A DNA stretch of 64,000 bases from Wurfbainia villosa (Eukaryota; Streptophyta; Magnoliopsida; Zingiberales; Zingiberaceae), in NCBI GenBank assembly GCA_025175895.1, contig CM045993.1:48178621-48242620 (forward strand), in the 5' to 3' direction. A model generated the notes under the pieces. That model was not told the DNA's origin. It was given only the letters and a program-made list of their open reading frames with translations, and searched no databases. The position numbers and the translations under genes are program-made. Every line of letters begins with the position of its first letter. Within the stretch, counting starts at the first letter, position 1. Shown here piece by piece: positions 46,879-58,015 of the stretch.

Positions 46879-48675
46879 TGTTGGACTTTCCGAGCCGCAA
46901 AAATAGCTTTTTGCGTTGCGAAAACCCCGGAAGTCCGGCCACAGATCCGTGTGAAGATATATTAAAATAAAAAATATGTATGTGCTAAGTAAACCTAGAT
47001 CTACCTTAGATCTAGAAGTTGAGAGTGTTACCCTCGTAGCGACGCCCTTCGCTTATCCCGCTCGTCCAAAAGCTTGCCGGAACTCAAGAGTGTCAAGTGT
47101 ACACTCCTCTATTGGTATCCAGACGGACAAATGGTGGAGAAACTCAACCTAGAGTGTGCTAGCACTCATGGAAATTTAGGCCAAGAAGGATTGGGAGAGC
47201 AAGAGAGGAAGAACCAAGGAAGAAGATGAAGTTACACACCTTAACTTCACACTTTCATAACCCACTATAAGGGTGTTACATGCATGCATGTAACTCCAAG
47301 AACCAATGGTTCTTGGTCTCCCTCATGAGGTGGCACCCCATGATGTGTCAATGATGATGTGGAGCATCATCATTGGCCGGCCCCATGCCAAGTCACCATG
47401 ACATGGCAATTGGTCAAGTCAAAATTGACCATTCATCTTCCCTCTCAAGTCAAGTCAAACTTGACCTATTATCTCCCATGGTTGATCAAATCTAACCACT
47501 TGATTCATGTCAATTTGATTTAATGAATCTCTATTCATTAAATTAAATTGACTCAATGAATCAAATCTAAATTAGACTCATTAAACACTTGAATCAAATT
47601 GAGTCTAACTCAATTAGTCTAATTTGTATTACTCTTAATCCAATTTGGTTTTTCCCATGAACCTAATCCTCATGATTCATCATATGAACCTAATCTCCAT
47701 CTAATTGCCCTTTGTGTGTGACCCTATAGGTTCTTGTAATGTTGGCAATGCTCCTAACCCGATTTAGGAACATAAGCAATGAGCAATATCTAGCAACACC
47801 TCATTGCTACCCAAGTTACAAGAATGTTGAGCTCCAACATCACCTTTGTGACTACTAATTGTGACTCTCACAATATGTGACATTGTCCCTCTATCCTTGA
47901 CATCTAGATTGACCAATTGAGGCATAGACCTTGTCATCCTCGGTACAATCTATATCTTGAACTCCAAGTAGACTCACTCTAATCAAATGAGCTCAATATC
48001 TCATATTGACTCATTTGGGCATGGCCATGCACTTCGTGGTCTCACTCTGTCAAGAATATCAATGTCACCCCCGTCATATAGGTGGGATAGATCTCATCTA
48101 CATCACTCACATCACTCCGCATAATTTGTTACATACCCAGTAATCGACTTTATAGTCCACCAATTTACGGGTGACGTTTGACGAAGCCAAAGTATGCAAC
48201 TCCTTATGTAGGGAACCATGGTGACTTCAGGTCTAAGGACTAATAGTCATACTAATAGCCACATGAGAAAGTATATGACACTCATATAACGATCCATGAT
48301 ACTTTCTCATGGCGGGTCATTCAGTATACATTCTCCAATGCATACCCATGTGTTAACTTGATATCTCATATCCATGACTTGTGAGATCAAGTCATCATGT
48401 TGACCTACATGCTAGTCTCTACGCATTAACATTGTCCCTGAATGTTAATACTCGACTAGGAATGATTAAGAGTAGTGTTCTCTATATCATCTCATTATCG
48501 ATTCAACCAATCGATTGATATAGATAAGAACCTACTACTCAAGGACATTATTATATTTAGTTATTTGGCACCAATAAAAGTAAATATAATAACCATGCCT
48601 TTATAAATAGGAATATGATACAATAAAGTCCATACAACAATCATCACATGATTGGCTCTTGGGCTTTAACTAACA
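46879..48675 (-). repeat. 5' LTR of element I (LTR-C family)
   Basis: 1,797 bp, almost identical to 39701-41486 and clearly related to solo LTR C at 9497-11388 in the opposite orientation. Confidence 0.95.
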
Positions 48676-49966
48676 CAAACCCTAACTTTTTGCATAAGGT
48701 ATATGGTATCAAGCTCACACTCTCTCCTAAGTCACAGAAGGATTTGTTAATTAGGGTTGTTCCTATATGGCATGGAATATAGAAACTCCCCCTAATCTTT
48801 TAATTTATGAGTGGTCTCATTCTGAAGGTAAGCACTCGATTCCTCCATGAGGGCCACTATCTCTGACTGCTCAACCTTCCTGCAGTGTGCCTGAATATCA
48901 TGAATCATGCAAATTGAGGCATTTGGTGCAAAGCTTCAAGTATCGAGACTTTCATTGAGATCGCTTTTAACATGTTCAAAATTTTTCCGGACTCAGCATC
49001 TCTCCTTGTAAGGGTCAGCCGCTGAGGGAAGGGTAATGTCAAGGGTGGTTGAGTTTTTGTGGAAGGATCCTAATCTATGTTTTTGACTTCTTCCTTCCTG
49101 GACTTCCATGAAGGTTCCCTTACTTTGGGTTCTTGTTTAGGTTCGACAACCAACCTGCACGGTGTTTCCTTCAGAATCCTCCTGCTCCGCAATGCAACCA
49201 CCTGTCACTGCTCCATTGGGTTGGCCTCTGACTTTCCTGGTAGTTGCCTCGGTGCTCTGGCAAATTGGTGGGCAATCTGAGCCACCTGAATTTCTAGTGT
49301 CTTTTGCCTATTGGCGAGATACTTCACAGATGATTTTAATTCTTCAATCATTGTATCTGTTTGTGAATGTCGTCGCTGGAATTCAGTGTTTACCTCCTAT
49401 TGCGTCTAAATGAATTTTTCTATCATATTCTCTAGACGGATGTCAAGTGGCTGCAGTTGCCCATTGCCTTGTTGTTGCACATAGCCTCCCGATTGTTAGA
49501 AATTCTCAGAATTATTCCTATAGGAAAAGTTCAGGTGATTTCTCCATCCGGGGTTATAGGTGTTGGAATATGGGTTGTTGGGCATTTGATTGTTGTCGCC
49601 AACCACATTGACATGCTCAATCTACTCCTCAGAGTTGGCCTGCCTTTCATAGTAGTCCCCCTGATATGCCACTACTCCCTCTCCAAAGGTATCGGCCGCA
49701 CATGCAGAAGCAGGGGTTAGAGTGTCAAACCATCTACTAAACGCATCCATTCTTGACACTAGGTGATCAATGGAGTTGACAACATATCTACCGGCTGTAG
49801 GTGTTGGGTGACTACGCTTGGAAGCCCATTGGTGGTGATTCTGGGTCACCTCCTCAATCAACTCTTCCACTTCCTTAATGGTCTTATTCATTAATGCTCC
49901 TCCTGCAGCAAAATCGAGGAAGACTTTCATAGCATATGTGATCCCATTATAGAATATATGGATCAC
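48676..49966 (-). pseudogene. Athila-like gag and protease start (element J)
   Basis: The minus strand reads IFYNGITYAMKVFLDFAAGGAL and NKTIKEVEELIEEV, the Athila-type gag. It continues with QMPNNPYSNTYNPGWRNHLNF and a coiled-coil stretch (TDTMIEELKSSVKYLANRQK). The gag-protease linker follows (TLPFPQRL), then SFCDLGESVSLIPYTLCKKLG, the D-L-G protease active site typical of Athila. Several in-frame stops (near 49410, 49500 and 48910) break it. It is interrupted at 48676 by element I and resumes at 39700. Gag upstream of the FYNG motif is missing because other sequence begins at 49967. Confidence 0.85.
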
Positions 49967-51350
49967 TGATCACTAACATTTTATTGCATTATTTTGGTCC
50001 TTAATATCATGATTTTTATTTTCTCTAGTGATTTATTATTGATTATTTGCATGTTTTATGAGTTGGATCATCTTTTGAACCTAATTGTAAATTCTCCTAT
50101 ATTATGGACTTATATGTAAATTTTATACCTTATTTGTAGGAGATCAAGATGAGACAATGGAATAGACTCGAGTTAGATCAAATGTGGCCTAATTCAATGT
50201 TATAATGGGCATTTCAAACTGGATTAATCTGGACCTTTCATCAAGATCAAAGGCAATTAAATCAAGGGACCAGATCTTAGCAATACTGATCGTCCGAGAA
50301 AAATGGTTGATACTGAGCCATCTATCCAAATCTAGAGAGATCCAGTCCATACATTTAGATCTGGACATCTTATCCCTTCATCCAGATTTGGCCGATCGTG
50401 ATTATCCATTCAGAATCAATTCCATTCATTAGAGATCGGAGCAATCTTGACTGTCCAATGTGATGGCTCGATCTGAGCCATTAATCTGAATCTGGAGAGA
50501 TCCGACCCATACATTGTGAACTACACATCTTAGTTGTTCATTTGGACCGTTGGATCTCGATCGTCCCTTCAGATTTATCAGATCCGGCCATCTAGAGTTG
50601 AATCGATCACCACCGTTGGATTGAGCAGCCAAATTAATCAAACTTTTTGATTAGTCAAGCCCTAGAATCAAGTGGACGGCTAAGATCAGATGAGGTTCAA
50701 ATCGGATGACTTGGGGAAATCACTCAAACCTTCTCATCGCGCAGACTTCACAACAACAGAAAGAATCACCGAGCGAACAACACCTCGCGGAAGCGCCGGT
50801 AAGCCGCCACCGCTCCTCGCGGCAAGTGGCGAGCACCAAAGTCGTGGATTCACGGGCGACAGCTGCGGTGACAACCCCTTCCCCGCGAGTGACGGTGGAT
50901 GCTTCTTCCTCCTCGCGCACGACGAGCAGCGCTTCCTCCACAGCATTTCCGACGTCATTTCCGGCGACCTCCTTCCATCCAAGCCGGCGATGATTCCCTT
51001 CCTCAGCCGCTAGCCTCCTTCCATCCAAGCCTGCAATCATTCTCCTTCAAAGCTGCGACAGACGAGAAGCTGGGATTCCGACTAGCTTGTCGGTAGCGAG
51101 CAGAGAAGGAGTTTCCGACGCTTTTCACCGGCAAAACTTCCAACGCCAACTGTCGGACCTGAGAGCCGCAGCTGGATGATATTTTGGAAGGTTGTGGTGA
51201 TTGCTACTGTCGAGATCCCGCAAAACCTATTTCCAGCTCATGGCAGTGATATTCTTTCTCCAATTTCCGGCGGCAGCACTTCATTCCATCATCGGCGAAG
51301 AGTTTCAGCTTCTACTCTGGATCCATCCTCTCCATGCAGCTCAGGCAGTT
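49967..51350 (+). other. Unassigned, LTR-like sequence
   Basis: Begins 'tgatcactaacattttattg', a style of start seen in large gypsy LTRs, and cuts J's gag, so an insertion is likely. It holds imperfect repeats of 'gatctgagccat/gatccg', then a GC-richer stretch (50690-51364) with overlapping short frames on both strands that show no domain. I could not find a matching LTR, a TSD or a TATA box with confidence. Confidence 0.45.
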
Positions 51351-51352
51351 CT

Positions 51353-51620
51353 GTTGTAGTATAGTGGTGAGTATACTCGACTACGACCGAAAGACTCGAG
51401 TTCGGTCCCTGACAATGGAACTATGGGCTGCTCCACCTTCACAGAGTCATCCGTATATTGTCAGGTTCTAGTGTCGTTGTAGTATAGTGGTGAGTATACT
51501 CGGCTACAACAGAGAGACTCAGGTTCGGCCGCAGGCAGCGGAACTACGGGATGCTCCACCTTAACAGAGTCATCCATAGATTGTCAAGTTCCAGTGTCAT
51601 TGTAGTATAGTGGTGAGTAT
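51353..51620 (+). repeat. Tandem tRNA-Asp-like array, 123-bp period
   Basis: Units start at 51353, 51476 and 51599. Each opens with 'ttgtagtatagtggtgagta', closely matching the 5' part of plant tRNA-Asp and its A box. About 40 bases later lies a B-box-like 'gagttcggtcc' (copy 1) or 'aggttcggccg' (copy 2). The tail 'gctccacctt', 'acagagtcatcc', 'attgtcaag/ggtt' is conserved. The anticodon stem has lost tRNA pairing, so these are tRNA-derived pseudo-units or a SINE-like repeat. Copy 3 is cut after 22 bases by element N. Confidence 0.8.
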
Positions 51621-52669
51621 TGTTGGTGCAGTGAGGCACCGAAATCGAACCTGTGTTTTGATTATAGCAAAGACACAAGATTAAGTCTATTTTGTTATCT
51701 CATGAGTCTACTTGAGTGTGCAGAAACAGGTTAAGCTTGAGTTGGAGATCTGCGACACAGTAAGTGCAAGGTAAGACTCATGTCCGATGAGCGTAAGTGA
51801 GGTCGGATCCTCCGTTTAGGAGTTGATCTTAGGCGACAATCCGACCCAAAACTTTCCATGAAAGTCTAAGTCGAGATCGGATGGTTAGAAACCATCTAAA
51901 TCCATCACATTTAATATTTCTACATATTGCTTTGAGCTAACCCTTGTTTGAATTCGAAGTTACTCTAATTCGAATTAAAATTAGAATTCGAATTTATTCG
52001 AATTCGAATTAAAATTAGAACTCGAATTGAAATAAAATTAAATAACTAAAGTATCCTGAAAATGGGCAAAAGGAACTAAAAGCAAGGTGGTAACTTATCC
52101 CCCAAATCTTGGTGAGGTGGCCGGTCAAAAGCAAGGTGGAAACTTATCCCTCAATTGGTGGTGAGGTGGCCGGATCTCAAGTGGGCGGACAAGGCTTCAA
52201 ATAGAGGGGGGTGCTTCACATCTTAGACAACAATTATTACAAAGCTCTCAAACGCCTTCACAACGCCGCTCTTCTACGATGACGCCACTACAACGGTCTT
52301 TGTCAACCTGGCTTCACCGTTAAAGTGTTGGTAATCGTTTTAGTCGATTAATTTAAGTTGTGTTTTTTGAGCTTTTATATCAAAAAGGAGAGAGGGGCTT
52401 GTCTCTCATCCTTGTATTTTTGTCGAAAGTTTTGTAATCGTAACTCCTACCTCCAACGAGGAGGAGTGTTTTAGTGATTGCCCTCCGTACGTGGTCTAGG
52501 ACCATTAGGGCCTTGGATTAGCAGCCGGTTGGCTGTGAACCAAGTAAAACTCCTTGTGTCCATCTCTTTTTCGCTGCGTTTATCTCTCACTTATCGTTTT
52601 TACAACAAAAGAAAAGAAAAACCGTTTTGCGCTATTCACCCCCCCTCTAGCGCTCATTTCGATCCTACA
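51621..52669 (+). repeat. 5' LTR of element N
   Basis: 1,049 bp, TGTTGGTGCAGTGAGGC to TTTCGATCCTACA (TACA rather than the family's CAACA). It shares with F and M the start, the 'cctccaacgaggaggagtgt' block near 52450 and the 'ttcaccccccctctagcg' end. Confidence 0.9.
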
Positions 52670-52670
52670 A

Positions 52671-52685
52671 TTTGTATCAAAGCTG
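52671..52685 (+). promoter_or_regulatory. Degenerate primer binding site of N
   Basis: 'tttgtatcaaagctg' at the place where F has TTGGTATCAGAGCCG; three bases differ from F's site. Confidence 0.75.
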
Positions 52686-52689
52686 GGGG

Positions 52690-53373
52690 CACTCAAATTT
52701 TGTGAAACCACCAATTTGAGTAATTTTTATTTCTTTTGTTTCCTTTGTTTCTGTCTACATTAATTTTTGTGTGTTTTTTTAATTTTTCTAAATTTTCTTT
52801 CAGACTTTTCTTTAATTTAATTTTATCGCTTTTAATCTTTCTATTGATCATCCTAACAAAAAAACTCTTAATTACGATTTTTTAATTCTATTACTGATTA
52901 AAATTAGTTTTTCCCAGAATTAAAAATTCTTTCATATTTTTTTTAAACACTTGAATTTTTCAAACCCTAAAATCTTTATATTTCATTTTATAAAGTTTTC
53001 TCGTTAATCTTAGCATTGAATTAAATCTTATTTCCACTAAAATAGATTTTCAATCAATTTTCAAATTTAATCAATTAAAAACTTATTTTAATTTTTAAAT
53101 CTTGTCTTGAATATAACTTTGGTTTTTCAATATTTTTTTACTTAATTTCAACATTAGATTTTTTTTCTACAAAATAGTTTTTAATTAATTTTCGAAATTA
53201 ATTAATTAATTTTTTTTTTTACAGAATTAAAATTAATTTTCTAATTAGTTAATCTATTGATTGATTTATTTATCTTTTCTTCTTCCCACACTACTAATCC
53301 AAGACGCAAGTCTTGGGACCTTTGTTGTCTGTGTGTTTTTTCTTTTTTTTTTCTCTTCTTACTGTTTAGTGTT
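52690..53373 (+). other. Leader of element N
   Basis: About 680 bases, extremely AT-rich (many 'aattaattttt' runs), between primer site and gag. F's leader is only about 200 bases, so N or its source gained 500 bases of AT-rich sequence here. Nothing coding is visible. Confidence 0.7.
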
Positions 53374-54673
53374 AATGGCCCATCTCGAGGGTTTTAGCAT
53401 CAGCACCACCGCTTTTACAAGCGGTGGACGATTTTCGTTCTTTGGAAAGGTCGGATGGAGTGCTTCCTAAAAACCCAAATAGAGATGTGGATTGTGATCA
53501 AACCGGGTTCACCCTTCCTACTAATGAAGAAGGTGAATCCTTGATTACAATCGTGGTCCATTACCACTAAGCGACAAGTCGAGGCAGATGCAAGGTGACT
53601 CAAATCCTGCGGTCAGCTATCCAAGGAGGAGCCGAACCGAAGTCGGACCCTTCATCGTATAAGAGATCTGCGACGAGGCTGATCGAGTAACACGAAGGAT
53701 CGGATAAAGCTAAGGTTTGCAAACGCGATTTGTTGTTCAATAAATTGTACACACTAAAAATGCAGGAACACGAGACGGCAACACAATTGCATGCCCACAT
53801 CCAGGACATAGTCAACCAGCTGCATTCAATAGGACAGAAAGTCGAAAACCGAGATCTAATCAGGTATGTTCTAAATTCTTTCCCTAGGACCACCTTGTGG
53901 GCATCCATGGTCGATGCCTACAAGGTATCTAAGGACCTACCTAAAGTTAGAATAGACGAATTATTCTCAGATTTTGAATTACATGAGCAGTCTAACTCGG
54001 AACCCGAGAGGGGTATAGCCTTGTTTGCAGGTTCAAAGAAGAAGAAAATCGCAAGTAAGCCACCACCAACCGAGGAGGAAGACGAGTCCGAAGAAGAAGT
54101 TGACCCGGAGTTGACTGCCGAACTAATGAACCTAGCTCGAAGGATAGCCAAGGGACGAAAGCGAACCATGACTCGACCCAACCAAGGTAAGCCTAAAAGT
54201 TCTAATATTAGGTGTTATGAGTGTAACAAGTTTGGACATATCAAGTCCGAGTGCCCCAAGCTCAACCACAAAGCACCTAAGCACAAGAAGGCCCTTAACG
54301 CGACATGGGAAGAAGCGTCATCCAAAGAAGACGAAGACCACGTCTTCATGGCGAAATCGATTGAGTCAGACACGGAGACAAAACCTGAACTTGAGTCAGA
54401 ACCTGAGGATGACTCGGACTACGAAGCTACCTTCAATTCAAGCCACGGATACGCATCTGGTTCAAAAGATACCCTTAAAGTGAGTCGAACTTTATTTAAT
54501 ACTTTACATAATATGGTTAGGTTTTTATCTAGGAAATTAGTTAAGTCTGAGTCCAAGGTCGAGACCCTGGTTGAGGAGGTCAAACTCCTCAAACACAAGG
54601 TCTCCCTAACCTCTTCGACTAGTCAAGTTCGAGAAGAGGACCCAACTCGAGCTGAAAAGCTCGAAGTTGAGAA
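53374..54673 (+). pseudogene. Copia gag of element N, part before insert M
   Basis: Start ATG at 53374 (MAHLEGFS). The first 110 codons contain several small indels relative to M's gag. From 53730 a long frame is open: CKRDLLFNKLYTL region, DIVNQLHSIGQKVENRDLIR, FPRTTLWASMVDAYK, Glu-rich stretch, CCHC knuckle (CYECNKFGHIKSEC, near 54215-54255), then the coiled-coil C-terminal part (LVKSESKVETLVEEVKLLKH). It is cut at 54673 by M within 'EVEN'. Confidence 0.9.
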
Positions 54674-55989
54674 TGTTGGATCGAAAGTGTCGCTAGAGGG
54701 GGGGGGTGAATAGCGACACGGTGTCGTTAAAAACTTTTGCAATAAGTAAAAAGCAAGTAGAGAATGCACAGCGGAAATATAAAGTAGACAAGATATTTTT
54801 ACGTGGTTCACAATCTTTCGATTGCTAATCCACGGCCCTAGTGATCCTTGATCACGTACGGAGGGCAATTCACTAAAACCACTCCTCCTCATTGGAGGTA
54901 GGAGCAACGATTACAAAAAGAAATCAAGGCAAAGGGACACTCCCCCTTTCCTTGTTACGATTAAAGCACAAAGACAATTTAAAGAAGTAGAACTTAAATA
55001 AATATACCGACAACTCTTATAAGTAGAAGATGTAGCTTTCGTTGTCGGCGGCACTTCGTCGTAGCAAATGTGAGTAGTAGTAGCGGCGTTACGACGGCGT
55101 GTTGAGAGCTCTTGAATTCTTGTTATTTGCTTGGAGTGAACATGTCTATTTATGGATATTGATCTATGAATTTAGACATAGGTAGTGTCCAAGGTGAGGT
55201 TCTTATCCCAACTCAAGGATGAGGTGTTTCATCCAACCACCTTGTGCCACCTCCAACCTCCTTGGGCGCCAACTCAAGGATGAGGTGTTTCATCCAACCA
55301 CCTTGTGCCACCTCCAACCTCCTTGGGCGCCAACTTGAGGATGAGGTGTTTCATCCAACCACCTTGTGCCACCTCAAGGAAGCCTTCACGCCAAGAAGAA
55401 GAAGCCATCCAACTTGTGCCACATCATGGGAGCCAACCATCTTGTGCCACCTCAAGGAGGCCTTCACGCCAAGAAGAGGATGAGGTCCAAGTTTTGGTGA
55501 TGGTTTGGATGTCCACCTTGATACCACATCACCCTTTGTACCAAAACACGAGTCAAGTCCAAATTCACCCCCTTGAAATTCGAGCTCTTCTCGAGGCTGG
55601 AACTTGACTAGCGATTATGTAGTCAAAGGGTTTTGACTTGATACAAGTTAGCTTAAAATATAAAGTCGATGGTTCTAACCATCTGATCTCGACCTAGACC
55701 TTCCATTGGAGGTATTGGGTCGGATCTACGCTTAACGACCTTGCTTCGCTTTCACACGAGCTTACCTTGTAGCCTCGCTTCCGGTCTTCACCCGAGTACC
55801 TCGGCTTCCTCCGAAGTCCCTCTGGCGTTGCCCGACCACCTCGGTTCCCACCGGGTGTCGCAGACCTTCCGCTCAACTTTAGCATTTACGCACTTAATTG
55901 AGCTCGTAAGATAACAAATATACCCTTAACTATTGAGCCTTTTGCCATAATCAAAATACGGTTCGACTTTGGTGCCCATCGCACCAACA
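54674..55989 (-). repeat. 3' LTR of element M
   Basis: 1,316 bp. On the minus strand it starts TGTTGGTGCGATGGGC and ends TTTCGATCCAACA. It includes a 61-bp tandem repeat at 55210-55378. Compared with the other LTR it has short changes clustered at 55612-55660 and 55890-55985. Confidence 0.95.
55210..55378. repeat. 61-bp tandem repeat in M 3' LTR
   Basis: Units start at 55211, 55272 and 55333 ('actcaaggatgaggtgtttc' and so on). The third is partial. The counterpart in the other LTR starts at 60777, 60838 and 60899. Confidence 0.92.
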
Positions 55990-56003
55990 ATCTCCCCTTT
56001 GAT
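55990..56003 (-). promoter_or_regulatory. Polypurine tract of element M
   Basis: Minus strand 'aatcaaaggggagat' directly before the 3' LTR. Confidence 0.87.
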
Positions 56004-56063
56004 TCATGGCAAACCGACACAAAAGTTAAGGAAAATTAAGCATAATAAAGAAGCTATCATAAT

Positions 56064-56262
56064 GATTAAGCATGAATGAGCTAGCATAAAGATTAAATAT
56101 GAATGAGCTAGCATAATGATTAAGCATGAATGAGCTAGCATAAAGATTAAATATGAATGAGCTAGCATAAAGATTAAATATGAATGAGCTAGCATAATGA
56201 TTAAATATGAATGAGCTAGCATAATGATTAAATATGAATGAGCTAGCATAATGATTAAACAT
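56064..56262. repeat. 27-bp minisatellite next to M's 3' LTR
   Basis: About seven units of 'gaatgagctagcataatgat' plus 'taagcat' or 'taaatat'. As 27 is a multiple of three, two minus-strand frames stay open through it (repeating MLAHSYLII), but this is a repeat effect, not evidence of a gene. Confidence 0.92.
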
Positions 56263-56640
56263 GAGTGAGAAATATTATTGTTTCAAGTTCTCCCCTTTGA
56301 GGTAAACTCCCCCTTGACCGAAGGTGAGTTCTTGAAAAATAATTTTTACTCCCCCTTAATAGTTGCTTAAGTAAACGGAATTACTTAATATAAAAGGTAA
56401 TAATTTTGTTTACTTTCTTCCTTACTTTTGTGACTTTCTCCCCCTTTTGCCTTAACTCAAAAAGTTTGTAAATATATTTTAGGGTTTGTAAGTCCAAGCA
56501 AGTTCCCAATATGATTTCTAAGGTAAGACTTAGGCTAATTTCATAAAAAGAAGCAAAAATAGAGTACATATATAGAAAAATTTAAATCCTACTCTATTAC
56601 GCACATACCTAACTTTTAATGTTGTTAAAGATTAAGCTAA
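56263..56640 (-). other. 3' untranslated tail of element M
   Basis: AT-rich, with 'ctcccccttgaccgaaggtg' and similar motifs also found in F's tail near 33220-33290 (opposite strand). No coding signal. Confidence 0.65.
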
Positions 56641-58012
56641 AGTCTTGGAGAGTGTGCTTCATCCACAGGAGCTGAGAGACACACTCACCCATCGCAACGT
56701 ATTCGGCTTCGGTGGTAGATAAGGCAACGCAATCGCTTCCCTCGCACTAACTCACTAGACTCGAGCCGAGGATTTGACAACAACCACTCGTGCTCTTTCT
56801 ATCGAGTTTACTACCGGCATAGTCGGAGTCGGAGTAGCCGATTAGATTAAACTCGGTAGATCTAGGGTACCAAATACCTACGTTTAGCGTGCCCTTTAGA
56901 TATCTAAGGATACGCTTGACTAGGGTTATGTGAGACTCCTTGGCACAGGTTTGTAACCTTGCGCACATACTTACCGCGAATAAAATGTCGGGTCGGCTCG
57001 CGGTTAAGTATAGGAGACTTCCTATTGCGCTCCTATAGTATTTTAGGTCAACGGGTTTTCCTTCTACATCTTCGTTTATATTAACATTAGTTGCCATAGG
57101 TGTATTGATTATTTTAGCATCTTGCATTCCAAATCGATTTATTAAGTCCTTAGTATATTTTTGTTGATGTAAATATATTCCATCTTTAGTTTGTTTAATT
57201 TGTAAACCTAAGAAGAAACTTAACTCTCCCACTAAATTCATTTCAAATTCACTTTCCATAAGTGAGATGAATTTGTTTAGCAGGATCGAGTTGGTAGTTC
57301 CAAAAATTATATCATCTACATAGATTTGGGCTATAAAGATTTCTTTTCCTACGGTTTTAACGAATAAGGTTGGGTCGACTAAACCTTGGTTGTGAGGCGA
57401 GGTCTCATCGTAATCTAAACCTTCGACTTGACTAAACCCTTTTGCGACTAACCTAGCTTTATTTCTAACTACTTCACCTTTATCATCAAGTTTATTTCGA
57501 AATACCCACCTTGTTCCAATAATTGATTTTTCTTTAGGTGGTGGTACTAATTCCCAGACTTCATTTCTAGTGAATTGAGCTAGCTCTTCTTGCATAGCAA
57601 TAATCCAGTCGGGATCAAGAAGTGCTTGTTCAATAGTTTTGGGTTCGATTTTGGAAATTAACGAGATTTGACTAAGGTTTCGGTATGAAGCTCTAGTTCG
57701 AACCCCTAAATTTGGATCACCTATAACTTGATTGATAGGATGATTTGTTTGAGTCTTAGTGTGACTCGGGTTAGGGTCATCTATCACTTGGTCGATAGGA
57801 TGACTTGGGTGAGTTCTAGTTTGACTTGGGTTAGAGTCATCTATCACTTGGTCGATAGGATGACTTGGGTTAGGACGAGATTCAAGTTCAAGATCAGAGT
57901 CGGGTTCGCTATAAGTTGATTTGCTAGTTGGTTTTGTTAAGGATTGAACGGGTTCGTGTCCTTCGTCGAAAACTATATTAATGGTTTCTTCGACTCTTAT
58001 GTGTAGGATCAA
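56641..58012 (-). pseudogene. Pol remnant of element M (RT and RNase H)
   Basis: A minus-strand frame from 58012 to 56747 starts in the integrase tail (VEETINIVFDEG), with 'HPIDQVIDD' repeats in the linker. RT follows: WELVPPPKEKSIIGTRWVF and ARLVAKGFSQVEGLDYDE, jumping to PHNQGLVDPTLF near 57395. F has about 80 residues between these, including DVKSAFLNG and YGLKQAPRAW; the deletion is in frame. YVDD remains at 57311-57322. RNase H has SDSDYAGSKLDRK, but a TAG replaces Trp after SLVS, and the domain fades after STTEAEY near 56700. No ATG is present at the start. Confidence 0.92.
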
Positions 58013-58015
58013 TGG

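Larger units (their letters stand above)
39701..48675 (-). mobile_element. Copia element I, full length, minus strand
   Basis: 8,975 bp bounded by LTR-C copies with a perfect TSD CAAAC at 39696-39700 and 48676-48680. On the minus strand: 5' LTR (48675-46879), primer site, long leader, gag-protease, integrase, RT, remnant RNase H, polypurine tract, 3' LTR (41486-39701). The LTRs are close to identical, but the coding part has several stops and frameshifts. The RT and integrase sequences resemble Tnt1/Tork-type copia. Confidence 0.94.

Noticed and set aside
50690..51364. Overlapping GC-rich frames on both strands, possibly a host exon
   Set aside because: No recognisable domain, frames overlap on opposite strands, and the context is repeat-like.
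51353..51475. Functional tRNA-Asp gene
   Set aside because: The anticodon stem and the acceptor pairing are not maintained, so only a tRNA-derived relic is supported.
55244..55607. Frames duplicated at 60810-61173
   Set aside because: They occur twice only because both are in the LTRs of M and run through the 61-bp repeat.
56004..56262. Two repetitive minus-strand frames resembling membrane peptides
   Set aside because: Produced by a 27-bp minisatellite; no start context or homology.
56064..56262. CRISPR-like regular repeat
   Set aside because: Units are directly adjacent with no unique spacers, and the context is a plant retrotransposon.
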